DNA from: Rhabdaerophilum calidifontis
GTDB taxonomy: Bacteria > Pseudomonadota > Alphaproteobacteria > Rhizobiales > Beijerinckiaceae
Assembly (NCBI RefSeq): GCF_008641065.1
Contig: NZ_VTRS01000003.1
Location: 1-64,000, forward strand
Reading direction: 5' to 3'
Length of the DNA stretch: 64,000 nucleotides
Part shown: positions 17,484 through 26,159 of the stretch, one piece after another
Layout: every line of letters begins with the position of its first letter
How positions within the stretch are numbered: position 1 is the stretch's first letter
Program-made: the position numbers and the translations under genes
The notes under the pieces: model-generated
What the model saw: only the letters and a program-made list of their open reading frames with translations
Told to the model about the DNA's origin: nothing
Database searches by the model: none

Positions 17484-18023
17484 ATGGCAGCGCGGGAGGA
17501 CACGGGAGAGCAGGAGGACATGGCGGCGCGGGAGCATCGCGCGGCGGAGGAATCCGTCGTTGCCTATGGCGCGCTCGAGCGCCGGATCGGCTACGCGCTG
17601 CGGCGGGCGCAGATCGCGGTATTCCAGGATTTCTACCGCGCCGTCGCCGCGCATGCGATCAGCCCGGCGCAATATTCGGTGCTGACGATCATGGAGAACA
17701 ATCCGGGCCTGTCGCAGACGCAGGTGGCCGATGCGCTGGGGATCAAGAAGACGAATTTCGTCGCGATGATCAAGGAGCTTGAGGCGCGCGGCCTGGCGCT
17801 GCGCACGCCCATGCCGCATGACCGCCGCTCCTTCGCGCTCTCGCTCAGCGCGGCCGGCGCGGCGCTGGTGGCGCGGCTGCACGCCGATTCCGAAGCGCAT
17901 GAGGCGCGCATCCGCCGCGCGATCGGCGAGGAAGCCTATGGCGCGCTGTTTCCGGCGCTGCGGGGCATCGTCCGGGCGCTCAGGGCCGATCACGGGGAGT
18001 GTTCAGAGCACGCGGGCGGTTGA
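17484..18023 (+). CDS. MarR-family regulator of the hydroxycinnamate cluster
   Basis: A 179-residue MarR-family winged-helix protein. DALGIKKTNFVAMIKELEARGL at about residues 82-103 is the recognition region, and the DRRS wing follows. Such proteins (CouR, FerR, PhdR) repress hydroxycinnamate genes and release DNA on binding the hydroxycinnamoyl-CoA. It is divergent from the crotonase operon, with the inverted repeat between them. ATG 17484 follows GGGGAC; ATG 17520 is another option. The TTGACA of the next promoter overlaps its stop codon. Confidence 0.85.
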   Translation: MAAREDTGEQEDMAAREHRAAEESVVAYGALERRIGYALRRAQIAVFQDFYRAVAAHAISPAQYSVLTIMENNPGLSQTQVADALGIKKTNFVAMIKELEARGLALRTPMPHDRRSFALSLSAAGAALVARLHADSEAHEARIRRAIGEEAYGALFPALRGIVRALRADHGECSEHAGG

Positions 18024-18052
18024 CAAAGGTCAAGAACGTTATTCAATATAAC
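18020..18052 (+). promoter_or_regulatory. Promoter and second MarR-type operator, upstream of TRAP binding protein
   Basis: TTGACA at 18020-18025 overlaps the marR stop codon and is followed after 17 bases by TCAATA. The inverted repeat GTTAT-TCAAT-ATAAC (18038-18052) overlaps this -10 region. Arm sequence and 5-base spacing are exactly those at 17334-17348, and the position relative to the -35 box differs by only two bases. This makes the TRAP gene a probable member of the same MarR regulon. Confidence 0.7.
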
Positions 18053-18100
18053 GAAATGGACCGCGGCGCATGAAGATGCCCGGCCGTCTTGGGAGGAACG

Positions 18101-19276
18101 ATGATGACCAACAAGCCGGTTGATGCCGGGCGCGAATCCGTCGTGCCCAAGCCTGTGAAGCCCAGCGCGTCTGCGCCCGGTTCTTCCGCCCCCTCGCGGC
18201 GCGCCCTTGTCGGCGGCCTCGTCGCCGGCTCGGCGGCCGGGCTGGCGACGCCCGCGCTTGCGCAGGGCCTGCCCGAGCTGAAATGGCGCATGCCGCTTTT
18301 CCTGCCACGCAATGTCGATTCCGTTCTCGAAGCCGCGAACGATTTCACACGCCGCGTCGCCGAGGCCACCGATGGCAAGTTCCAGATCCAGATGTTCGGC
18401 ACCGGCGAACTGGTTCCCGGCGGTCCGGCGGTGCTCGACGCGGCGGAGAACGGCACGGTCGAATGCGCCTTCACGCTGTCCTATTATTCCTTCGGGAAGG
18501 ACCCGGCCTATGCCTTCGGGGCGACGTTGCCCTTTGGTTTCAACACGCGCGGGCAGGCGGCCTGGCTGTTCAAGGGCGGCGGACTCCCGCTTCTCAACGA
18601 GTTCTTCAACGCGCGCGGCACGCATGGCCTGCCCGTCGGCAATTCGACGATGCAGATGGGCGGTTTCTTTCGCAAGGAGATCAACAAGGTCGAGGATCTC
18701 AAGGGCCTCAAGATGCGCATCCCCGGCCTCGGCGGCGTCGTGATGGCGAAGCTCGGCGTGGTGCCGCAGCAGCTTCCGCCGGGCGACATCTACCCGGCCC
18801 TCGAACGCGGCGTCATCGATGCGGCCGAATGGGCCGGGCCATACGACGATTTCAAGTTCGGGCTGCACAAGGTCGCGCCCTATTATTACGCGCCGGGCTG
18901 GTGGGAGCCGCAGGCGACCATCATGTGCTTCGTCAACAAGAAGAAATGGGACGAGCTGCCCAAGCTCTACAAGGCGGTGCTCGAAACGGCCGCCACCGCA
19001 ACCTGGACGCTGCATGTCGCGCATTATGACACGATCAATTCCGGCGGGCTGCGCAATCTCGCCGCGGCCGGGGCGCAGGTGCGGTTCTTTTCGAAGGAGA
19101 TTCTCGACGCCTGCTACGATGCCTCGTTCCAGGCCTTCGAGGAGCTGAAGGCGAAGAGCCCCGCTTTCGCGAAGATCTATCCGCACTGGAAGAAATTCCT
19201 CGACGAGAACGAGCTTTACGCCCGGATCGGCGATTCGAGCTACGACAATTACGTCTATAATCGCCGCAGCCGCTGA
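18101..19276 (+). CDS. TRAP transporter substrate-binding protein, DctP/TakP-like
   Basis: A 391-residue periplasmic binding protein of the TRAP DctP family. SRRALVGGL near residue 30 followed by a hydrophobic stretch and ALAQG (about residue 55) looks like a twin-arginine signal peptide. LKMRIPGLGG has the conserved substrate-carboxylate arginine, and GVIDAAEWAGP with APGWWEP are typical of the TakP-like subgroup for 2-oxo or aromatic acids. GGGAGGAACG immediately precedes ATG 18101. No DctQ or DctM membrane gene is nearby, so it must use components encoded elsewhere. The operator at 18038 ties it to the hydroxycinnamate genes. Confidence 0.85.
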   Translation: MMTNKPVDAGRESVVPKPVKPSASAPGSSAPSRRALVGGLVAGSAAGLATPALAQGLPELKWRMPLFLPRNVDSVLEAANDFTRRVAEATDGKFQIQMFGTGELVPGGPAVLDAAENGTVECAFTLSYYSFGKDPAYAFGATLPFGFNTRGQAAWLFKGGGLPLLNEFFNARGTHGLPVGNSTMQMGGFFRKEINKVEDLKGLKMRIPGLGGVVMAKLGVVPQQLPPGDIYPALERGVIDAAEWAGPYDDFKFGLHKVAPYYYAPGWWEPQATIMCFVNKKKWDELPKLYKAVLETAATATWTLHVAHYDTINSGGLRNLAAAGAQVRFFSKEILDACYDASFQAFEELKAKSPAFAKIYPHWKKFLDENELYARIGDSSYDNYVYNRRSR

Positions 19277-19295
19277 CGGACGGACGATTTCCCGG

Positions 19296-19319
19296 CGCCG
19301 CCGGCTTGCGCCGGCGGCG
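19296..19319 (+). terminator. Rho-independent-type terminator after the TRAP gene
   Basis: CGCCGCCGGC and GCCGGCGGCG form a perfect 10-bp stem around a TTGC loop, 20 bases after the TRAP stop codon. A T-rich stretch (CTTTTCTTCC) lies about 17 bases further on and not directly after the stem, so termination efficiency is uncertain. Confidence 0.55.
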
Positions 19320-19425
19320 TTCGCGCGCCGGCACGGCTTTTCTTCCTTGCGCGCCGTGTTATGATTGCCCGCCCGGCAGGATTTCGGGCAATTTTATTTC
19401 AAGAACACGATTTCGGGGGGATCCC

Positions 19426-21510
19426 ATGGCCATTCGCGTCGTTGGCGCTTTCATGCGCGTCTGCCTGCCTGTCATCCGCGTTTTTCCGCTCTGCCGCCGC
19501 ATCGCGCTCGGTCTCTGCCTCGTCTGGTTCGCCGCGCCGGCCGGTGCGCAGGACGTTCCGGGGCTCGCATGGGAGGCTGCGAACCGTTTCCGGCTGTTGC
19601 GCACGGAGCAGCATTTCCGCGAATTGCTGCGCGTCTACCGCGCGATGCCGGCTGCGGCCCGGAAGGGCGAACCTGCCTTCGCGCTCGAGGACGCGCTCCA
19701 GCGGCTTGCGGCCGCGCGCGCGCTCAAGTTCGACGGCACCGACCGCGACCAGGTCGAACGCTATGGCTGGACCGTGGCGATGGTCGGGCGGGATCACAAT
19801 TGCTTCCGCACCGGCAGCCGCAACCATTATTCCTGCACCTTGCCCGGTTATCCGGCCGCCGATCCCGAGCGCTACATGGAGCCTCGCCGCGCCGATATCC
19901 TGGTGCGCTTCACCAAGCCGCCCGCCGCGCGCGCCGCGCCCTGCCGCTGGCGTGCCGCCTGGGATGGCGGGTTTGCGGATGCGACCGCGCCCTGTACCGG
20001 CGAGGAGCCCGTGCGGCTGCGTCATGTGCCCTATGAAAGACCCTTCCTGCTCGAAGTGACGGGCGCCGACGGTGCCGTGCTCGGCCGCGCGAGCGGCCAG
20101 CGGCTTCGCCATGTCTTCATCGCGGGGATCGGCGATTCCTTCGCCTCCGGCGAGGGCAACCCCGACAAGCCGGTGACCTTCGGCGACGAGGTCACGCATG
20201 TTTCCGATTACGACAAATCCTCGCACCTGCCGAATGGCAACAAGCAACTTTATCCGCTCCGGGTCGGCCGCGCCGTCAACCAGGGCGGCGGCATGAGCAG
20301 CCCGACCTGGCTCAACGGCCAATGCCACCGCTCGCTTTATTCGCAGCAGGTCAAGACGGCGCTGGCACTGGCGCTCGAACAGCCGCATCTCGTGGTCACC
20401 TTCACCGGCTATGCCTGCACCGGCGCCGAGATCGACGAGGGGCTGCTCGGCTTCTGGGCCGCGCGCGACGACGTGCCGGCCGGGTTCCGTGACGATGCCC
20501 CGCAGCTCGTGAAGCTGTTGCGCGATTATTGCCGGCGCGCCGCCGATTACGAATATTTCGATGCCGGGGACTATGATCCCGTCGATTGGCGGCGCCTGCC
20601 GCGCTGCGCCGAATGGCGCAGCCGCCCGCCGGACGCGGTGCTGCTGTCGATCGGCGGCAACGATCTCGGCTTCTCGCGGGTCATCGCCAAGCAGGTCATC
20701 GCATCGACCTGGGATTCGACCCGGTTTCTTTACCGCCTCTGGCTCAAGCAGCTCGATCCGCTCGATTTCGCGGATGCGCTGCACCGCATCGACCATGCGG
20801 TGACCGAGAACGGTATCCTGCGCCCCGCGCTGCGCGACAATCACCGCCGGTTGGCCGGAATCCTGCGTCGCTACATCGCCGGAGACGGACAACCGCCCCT
20901 GGTGCTCCAGACCGGTTATCCGCATATCACGGTGCGGCGCGATTCCGAGCCGGACGACGTCTGTCCGAGCGTCGATTTCGGCATGACGGTGCACGAGGCG
21001 CTGAAGATCGGCCCGGAAACGGGGCGCGAGGGCCGGCGCTTCGTCAACCGGCTCGATGCCGCGCTCGGCGAGATGGTGGCGGCGCTGGACGATCCGCGCT
21101 GGCATTATGTCAACAGCCATGTCGCGCGCTTCAAGGGCCACGGCATCTGCACGCGGGGGGTCGCTGGCGCGGATCTCGACGAGGCTTGGGCGCGCAATTC
21201 CGGTAGCGGGGATTTCCCGATTCTGCGGCCCAATTGGCGCGGCGCCAATTGGGATCCGGCGACCTTCCGGCCGTCGCAATGGCGCGCCTATCGCCCGCGC
21301 CTGCGCTGGTTCGTGACGCCGAATGACGGTTTCCTGACCGGGCATTATCTGCGCGATGTGCATATCAAGGGGCATCTGCGCGAGCAGCCGCTGGTCGCAG
21401 CCACGCTCTCCGGTGCCTTCCATCCAAATGCGCTCGGCCATGCGGCGATCGCCGATGCCGTTCTGCCGGCGCTGCGCGCCGGGCTGGGCCTTGCGCCGCC
21501 GGCGGAATGA
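19426..21510 (+). CDS. Secreted SGNH/GDSL-type hydrolase, large
   Basis: A 694-residue protein with an N-terminal signal peptide (hydrophobic run to APAGAQ, about residue 42). SGNH blocks are visible: block I GIGDSFASGEGN (about 235-246, nucleophile serine), block III LLSIGGNDLGFS (about 405-416) and block V GAFHPNALGHAAI near the C-terminus with the catalytic histidine. Cysteines are numerous, consistent with a periplasmic or secreted enzyme. ATG 19426 follows GGGGGG and gives the complete signal peptide. The 200 residues before block I and the large inserts have no assignment I can make. Ester or acyl substrate unknown. Confidence 0.78.
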   Translation: MAIRVVGAFMRVCLPVIRVFPLCRRIALGLCLVWFAAPAGAQDVPGLAWEAANRFRLLRTEQHFRELLRVYRAMPAAARKGEPAFALEDALQRLAAARALKFDGTDRDQVERYGWTVAMVGRDHNCFRTGSRNHYSCTLPGYPAADPERYMEPRRADILVRFTKPPAARAAPCRWRAAWDGGFADATAPCTGEEPVRLRHVPYERPFLLEVTGADGAVLGRASGQRLRHVFIAGIGDSFASGEGNPDKPVTFGDEVTHVSDYDKSSHLPNGNKQLYPLRVGRAVNQGGGMSSPTWLNGQCHRSLYSQQVKTALALALEQPHLVVTFTGYACTGAEIDEGLLGFWAARDDVPAGFRDDAPQLVKLLRDYCRRAADYEYFDAGDYDPVDWRRLPRCAEWRSRPPDAVLLSIGGNDLGFSRVIAKQVIASTWDSTRFLYRLWLKQLDPLDFADALHRIDHAVTENGILRPALRDNHRRLAGILRRYIAGDGQPPLVLQTGYPHITVRRDSEPDDVCPSVDFGMTVHEALKIGPETGREGRRFVNRLDAALGEMVAALDDPRWHYVNSHVARFKGHGICTRGVAGADLDEAWARNSGSGDFPILRPNWRGANWDPATFRPSQWRAYRPRLRWFVTPNDGFLTGHYLRDVHIKGHLREQPLVAATLSGAFHPNALGHAAIADAVLPALRAGLGLAPPAE

Positions 21511-21664
21511 GCGGCGGGGTCAGAGCCGCTTCAGCTCCGGCCTGCCGACAAGCGCGGCGAGCAGGCGCGCCGTGCCGGTCGATGATGCGTCAGCCTGCCC
21601 GGCTCCGGCGCGCATGCAGCGGCTTGCCGGGGGCGGCCACGCAGAGGGCAGGGACCGGATAAAA

Positions 21665-21740
21665 TGGTGCCCAGGGGCGGAATCGAACCACCGACACTGC
21701 GATTTTCAGTCGCATGCTCTACCAACTGAGCTACCTGGGC
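21665..21740 (-). tRNA. tRNA-Phe (GAA)
   Basis: A 76-base cloverleaf on the minus strand including encoded CCA. The acceptor stem GCCCAGG/CCTGGGC pairs fully, the D arm has GTAGCTCAGTTGG, the anticodon loop is CTGAAAA with anticodon GAA, and the T arm has GGTTCGATTCC. A GCGCGGGC/GCCCGCGC hairpin lies just upstream at 21742-21759. Confidence 0.97.
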
Positions 21741-21940
21741 GGCGCGGGCTTGCCCGCGCGAGAGCCGAGCTTTTAGGGAAAGGCGCGGCGGCTGTCCAGC
21801 CCCTCGCGGAGGAAATTGCGGCGCGGCCATTGTGCGCTGCCGCACGCCGCGGAACGCGGGAAACCGGGAGACATTCGGCATTTCCTTCGCCGGCGCGCTC
21901 GTCTAGCGTGCCTGCATGCATGCGTCACCGGGGGGCTTCG

Positions 21941-22630
21941 ATGCAATCGCTTGCGACAATTCCGTTTTTCAAGGCCGCCGCCGATCTCGATCTCAAGCCC
22001 TTCGAGCGGCGCTGCATCTGGAAGCGGGTCGAGGAGGGGCAGATCCTCGTCGATTTCGAGGATGTCTCCAGCGATGTCTATTTCCTGGCGAGCGGCGATG
22101 TCCGGATCCAGATCCGCACCGCCGGCGGCAAGGAGGTTATCCTCGCCGATATGCGCGGCGGCGATTTCTTCGGCGAACTCGCCGCCATCGACGGCACGCC
22201 CCGGTCCGCCAATGTCACGGCGCTGACGCGCGCCGAGATCTGCATCGTTTCTGCCGGCGTGTTCCGCGAGATGGTGCTGGCCTCGAAGGTGTTGTCGGAG
22301 CGGCTGCTGCGGCTCCTGGCGAGCCGCGTCCGCGATCTCAACACGCGGCTGCTCGAGCATACCGTGCTCGACATCCGCCACCGCCTTTACGCGGAATTGC
22401 TGCGGCTTTCGGCGCCCCGCCCCCATGCCGCGCCGGCGCGGGTCGTCTCGCCGCCGCCGGTGCATCACGTGCTCGCGGCCCGCGTCGGCTGCCGGCGCGA
22501 GCAGATCACGCGCGAACTCGGCGCGATGAAGGCCGAGAACCTGCTCGAGCGCACCCGCGGCGCGCTGGTCCTGCTCGATCCGGAAACGCTGCGCCAGCGC
22601 ATTGCCCAGGCGATGCGCGAGGCCGGTTGA
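21941..22630 (+). CDS. Crp/Fnr-family transcriptional regulator
   Basis: A 229-residue regulator. A cyclic-nucleotide-binding domain occupies about residues 10-125, with GGDFFGELAAIDGTPRSANV carrying the G-E-L and R-S residues typical of phosphate-binding cassettes, so cAMP or a similar ligand is plausible. A C-terminal helix-turn-helix (about 165-220) includes RVGCRREQITRELGAM. No cysteine cluster for an Fe-S centre is present, which argues against a true FNR. ATG 21941 follows GGGGGC and opens directly into the conserved domain. It stands alone between tRNA-Phe and the convergent AsmA gene; targets unknown. Confidence 0.85.
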   Translation: MQSLATIPFFKAAADLDLKPFERRCIWKRVEEGQILVDFEDVSSDVYFLASGDVRIQIRTAGGKEVILADMRGGDFFGELAAIDGTPRSANVTALTRAEICIVSAGVFREMVLASKVLSERLLRLLASRVRDLNTRLLEHTVLDIRHRLYAELLRLSAPRPHAAPARVVSPPPVHHVLAARVGCRREQITRELGAMKAENLLERTRGALVLLDPETLRQRIAQAMREAG

Positions 22631-22637
22631 GCGCCGC

Positions 22638-24521
22638 TCAGCTGCGGTTGCCGATCAGCGAGAGATCCGGCCGGAATTGCGGCGCGAAGAGCGGACCGTC
22701 GAGCCTGAAGGCGAAGAATTCCCCGTTCTGCCCGAGAATCTCCTGCCGGCGCCGGAGCAGGATGATCAGCCTGTCCTGCTGTTGCGCGAGATCGATCGCG
22801 CCTTCGAGCGTCGCCGCCACCCGCGCCGAGAGGAAGCTGGATCCTACCGGCTCGATGCGGCCGTTGCGGATTGCGACATTGACCTTGATCTGCTCGTAGG
22901 CCGTGCGGCCGCCGAGCGCCGCCACGAGCGCCTGCTCGCTCGCACCGTCGCCGCTGCGCTGGAGAAGGCGCGCGAGATCAATTCCGGCGACCTCGCCGCC
23001 GCGCATCTCGACCTGACCGGTTCCGGCGAGGCTGCGGATGATCGCCGCCGGGCTGCGCCCGCGCCCCTCCGCCTGGAGCACGAAACTGCCGGCGCCGGAG
23101 ACCCGGTCGAAGCCGAGGCTCTCGATGAGGAAGGCACGCGCGTCGATCCGGTCGCCGGCGACATGAAGGCGCAATTCCGGCTCGCCCTCGTGTTCGAGCG
23201 TCGCGACGCGCGCCTTCAGCGTGCCGTCGCCGTGGCGGCTGTCGACAATCGCGAATTCGGTCCGGCTGCCGCGCGTCAGCACCGCGATGGCCGCCTGGGT
23301 GAGCCGCACCCGGCCGAGGCGCAGCTCCGCCGTCGAGAGGCGGATATCGAGATCGAGCCAGGGCGCCGGGTTGAGCGCCAGCGGCACCTCGGACCATTCT
23401 CCCTTCGCGCTCCGCAGCCCGGCAAGAACGGCGCCGGCCGCGCTGCCATCGACCAGATCGCCGGCGAGCGTGGAGGAGAGCGACCAGCGACCATTCACCT
23501 CGCGCAGGGTCGCAATGCCGCTGAGATGGCGATCCCCGCGGGTGATCCGGAGCTGGTCGAGGCCGATCCCGCGCGGATCGAGATGCATCTGCGCCCGGAG
23601 CGCCACGGGCATCGTCTCCGCCGCAACGGCCCGCGGCCGGGCGCCGGCGAAGAGCGCGCGCTCGAGCCGCGGATCGAGGCTCGCCTCGATCCGGCCGGAA
23701 AACGCGATATCGGCGTCGTTGCGCATCGCCCCGGCGAAGGCGAGGTGCGCCGCGCCGCGCGTCAGGCGCAGGCTGGCGGGGCGCGCCCGGCCCTGGCCGA
23801 GGGCACCGAGCAGCGGCAGCCCGGCCTCGATCGCGAATCCGTCCCGGCCGGCGCGGGCGCTGATCTCCATCCGCGCGCGCCGCAGCGAGACGCCGAAATC
23901 GAGATCCACCTGGTGCAGCGCGACCAAACCACCATCCGGCGCGGCGCCGGCGAGCAGGATCGTCGCGTCCTCGATGCCGAGCCGCAGCCGGTCGAGCCCG
24001 CCGATCCGCTCGAAACGCCCCGCCAGCGCGCGGACCGGCGCAAGCATCGCCCGCGGCGAGCCGGAGGCCAGCCGCAGATCGGTGCCGTCGAGCCGGATCT
24101 CGGGTCGGACCAGGGTGAAGGACGGGCCGGAAATCGTGCCGTCGAGCAGATCCGCGAGGTCGAAACGCAGCACCATCTGCGGCGCGCGCAGCGCGACCCG
24201 CGCGGCGTCATCCTCAAAGCGCACGTCCTCGAACACCACCTTGGGCTTGGGCCAGGCAACGAGCCGGCGCGCCTCGTATCGGAAACGGGCGCCGGTTTCC
24301 GCCTCGATCCGCGCCAGAACCGCGCGTTCCATGGCGCCGAAATCGCGGCTGGCGATGATCCCGCCCATCGCCGCGAGCGCCACGGCCGCGATCACGCCGA
24401 GGGTGATCGCCAGCCTTCCGGCGCCGCGCCGAAGATCGCTGCCGGCCGGCAGCCGCGGCAAGGGCCAGCGCCAGCGCGGAAAGTTCCGGCGCGAAGAGGG
24501 GGGCAGAGGCGCGTTCATCAC
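22638..24521 (-). CDS. AsmA-family protein
   Basis: A 627-residue protein with one N-terminal membrane segment (about residues 38-60) followed by a long beta-rich periplasmic region. FRYEARRLVAWPKPKVVFEDV near the start and the C-terminal GSGSFVLQ-type and LARLLQR elements fit the AsmA/TamB-like class. Members have been linked to outer-membrane lipid transport and biogenesis. Proline-arginine-rich sequence before the membrane segment is cytosolic. It is monocistronic, convergent with the Crp/Fnr gene (7 bp between stops). Precise substrate unknown. Confidence 0.78.
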   Translation of the reverse strand: MMNAPLPPSSRRNFPRWRWPLPRLPAGSDLRRGAGRLAITLGVIAAVALAAMGGIIASRDFGAMERAVLARIEAETGARFRYEARRLVAWPKPKVVFEDVRFEDDAARVALRAPQMVLRFDLADLLDGTISGPSFTLVRPEIRLDGTDLRLASGSPRAMLAPVRALAGRFERIGGLDRLRLGIEDATILLAGAAPDGGLVALHQVDLDFGVSLRRARMEISARAGRDGFAIEAGLPLLGALGQGRARPASLRLTRGAAHLAFAGAMRNDADIAFSGRIEASLDPRLERALFAGARPRAVAAETMPVALRAQMHLDPRGIGLDQLRITRGDRHLSGIATLREVNGRWSLSSTLAGDLVDGSAAGAVLAGLRSAKGEWSEVPLALNPAPWLDLDIRLSTAELRLGRVRLTQAAIAVLTRGSRTEFAIVDSRHGDGTLKARVATLEHEGEPELRLHVAGDRIDARAFLIESLGFDRVSGAGSFVLQAEGRGRSPAAIIRSLAGTGQVEMRGGEVAGIDLARLLQRSGDGASEQALVAALGGRTAYEQIKVNVAIRNGRIEPVGSSFLSARVAATLEGAIDLAQQQDRLIILLRRRQEILGQNGEFFAFRLDGPLFAPQFRPDLSLIGNRS

Positions 24522-24646
24522 CGTCCCGTCCCGGATGCCGGCCGCCCGTGGCGCGATCCGACCAGACCTGTTGCGGCACGCGCCTGCGTGCCGGCCTCGG
24601 GCGATGCAACAAACACTATCATGATGTCACGGTTGCCGGGGCGCGG

Positions 24647-24671
24647 GCAAGCCGGCGAACGGCCGGCTTGC
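24647..24671 (-). terminator. Hairpin at the 3' end of scoAB
   Basis: GCAAGCCGGC and GCCGGCTTGC form a perfect 10-bp stem around a 5-base loop, directly abutting the scoB stop codon. No T-tract follows on the minus strand, so it may act in mRNA stability as much as in termination. Confidence 0.5.
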
Positions 24672-25325
24672 TCACGCCACGACGAAATCCGCCTCGGTCC
24701 GGGCCCGGATATCGTCCACCGAAACCCCGGTCGCGCATTCGAGCAGCCGCATCGGCGACTTGCCGCTGCGGTCGATCTCGAACACGCCGAGATCGGTGAT
24801 CACCATGTCGACGACGCCGGCGCCGGTCAGCGGCAGGGTGCAGCGCTTGAGCAGCTTGGATTCGGCGGTGCCGTCCTTGCCCTTCGCCTCGTGCTCCATG
24901 ACGACGACGACCCGCTTGACGCCGGCGACGAGATCCATCGCGCCACCCATGCCCTTCACCATCTTGCCGGGGATCATCCAGTTGGCGAGATCGCCGTTCT
25001 GGGCGACCTGCATCGCGCCGAGGATCGAGATGTCGATATGTCCGCCGCGGATCATCGCGAAACTGTCGGCCGAGGAGAAATAGGAGGTGATCGGCAGTTC
25101 CGTCACGGTCTGCTTGCCGGCATTGATCAGGTCCGGATCCTCCTCGCCCTCATAGGGGAAGGGGCCTATGCCCATCATGCCGTTCTCGCTCTGGAGCGCG
25201 ACCGAGATCCCGTCGGGGATGAAGTTCGAGACGAGCGTCGGGATTCCGATGCCGAGATTGACGTAGAAGCCGTCCTTCAGCTCCTTCGCGGCGCGGGCGG
25301 CCATTTCTTCGCGGGACCAAGCCAT
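24672..25325 (-). CDS. scoB: 3-oxoacid CoA-transferase, subunit B
   Basis: A 217-residue beta subunit of a family I CoA-transferase. LQSENGMMG at about residues 44-52 carries the catalytic glutamate that forms the CoA thioester, and [14 protein letters not shown] with [14 protein letters not shown] are typical. With subunit A it transfers CoA from succinyl-CoA to acetoacetate or another 3-oxoacid, allowing ketone-body use. It lies 18 bp after the A subunit gene, transcribed together. A 3-oxoadipate transferase is the main alternative. Confidence 0.9.
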   Translation of the reverse strand: MAWSREEMAARAAKELKDGFYVNLGIGIPTLVSNFIPDGISVALQSENGMMGIGPFPYEGEEDPDLINAGKQTVTELPITSYFSSADSFAMIRGGHIDISILGAMQVAQNGDLANWMIPGKMVKGMGGAMDLVAGVKRVVVVMEHEAKGKDGTAESKLLKRCTLPLTGAGVVDMVITDLGVFEIDRSGKSPMRLLECATGVSVDDIRARTEADFVVA

Positions 25326-25343
25326 GGTGAAACGCTCCCGGTC

Positions 25344-26075
25344 TCAGTGATTCGGGGTGGGATGGGGACGGGTGGTGCGGTTCTCAATGCGCTTGGGCGC
25401 ATCCGGCACATGCACGATCCGTTTCACATAGATGCCCGGCGTATGGATCTGGTCGGGTTCGAGTTCGCCCGCCGGGAAGAGATGCTCGACCTCCGCGACG
25501 GTGACGGTCGCGGCCGTCGCCATCATCGGGTTGAAGTTGCGCGCGGTCTTCCGGTAGATCAGGTTGCCCTCGCTGTCGCCCTTCCAGGCATGGACGAGCG
25601 CCAGATCGGCCCAGAGCCCGGTCTCCAGGATGTATTTGCGGCCGGCGAAACGCGGCAGGTCGGGAAATTCCCGCTCCTCCTTGCCCTCGGCGATCACGGT
25701 GCCGACGCCGGTGGCCGTGAAGAAGGCGGGGATGCCGGCGCCGCCAGCGCGGATGCGCTCGGCCAAGGTGCCCTGCGGGTTGAATTCGAGTTCGAGTTCG
25801 CCCGCGAGATATTGCTGGGCGAAGATCTTGTTTTCGCCGACATAGGACGAGATCATCTTGCGGATCTGCCGTGTCTCCAGCAGCTTGCCGAGATGGATGC
25901 CATCGACGCCGGCATTGTTGGAAATCACCGTCAGGCCCTTCACGCCCGATTCCTTGATCGCCTCGACCAGGGTCTCGGCGACGCCGCACAGCCCGAAGCC
26001 GCCGGCCATGATCGTCATGTCGTCCTTGAGAAGACCGGCGAGGGCGCTCTTCGCGTCCTTATAGACCTTGCGCAT
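25344..26075 (-). CDS. scoA: 3-oxoacid CoA-transferase, subunit A
   Basis: A 243-residue alpha subunit. GGFGLCGVAETL at about residues 26-37 and SNNAGVDGIHLGKLL are the CoA-binding signatures, and VVNMEWADL-like sequence is represented here by LETGLWADLALV. Length matches ScoA of the succinyl-CoA:3-ketoacid type, which I favour over 3-oxoadipate transferase because no other beta-ketoadipate genes are nearby. It is the first gene of the two-gene leftward operon. Confidence 0.9.
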   Translation of the reverse strand: MRKVYKDAKSALAGLLKDDMTIMAGGFGLCGVAETLVEAIKESGVKGLTVISNNAGVDGIHLGKLLETRQIRKMISSYVGENKIFAQQYLAGELELEFNPQGTLAERIRAGGAGIPAFFTATGVGTVIAEGKEEREFPDLPRFAGRKYILETGLWADLALVHAWKGDSEGNLIYRKTARNFNPMMATAATVTVAEVEHLFPAGELEPDQIHTPGIYVKRIVHVPDAPKRIENRTTRPHPTPNH

Positions 26076-26159
26076 GAAAGATCCCCAGATGAACCGAACG
26101 CGGCCTGTTTAGGGGAAAGGCATGGCCTTGCCTAGGCCCCAGACCACCATACCGGCGCG

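Noticed and set aside
21742-21759. GCGCGGGC-TT-GCCCGCGC hairpin as a terminator
   Set aside because: It lies just upstream of tRNA-Phe with a 2-base loop and no T-tract; most likely GC-rich coincidence or part of the leader.
22602-26135. A 1177-codon open frame on the plus strand
   Set aside because: It lies antisense to AsmA and scoAB, is a low-complexity Arg/Ala/Gly/Asp sequence with no domain, and is the expected result of GC-rich codon bias.
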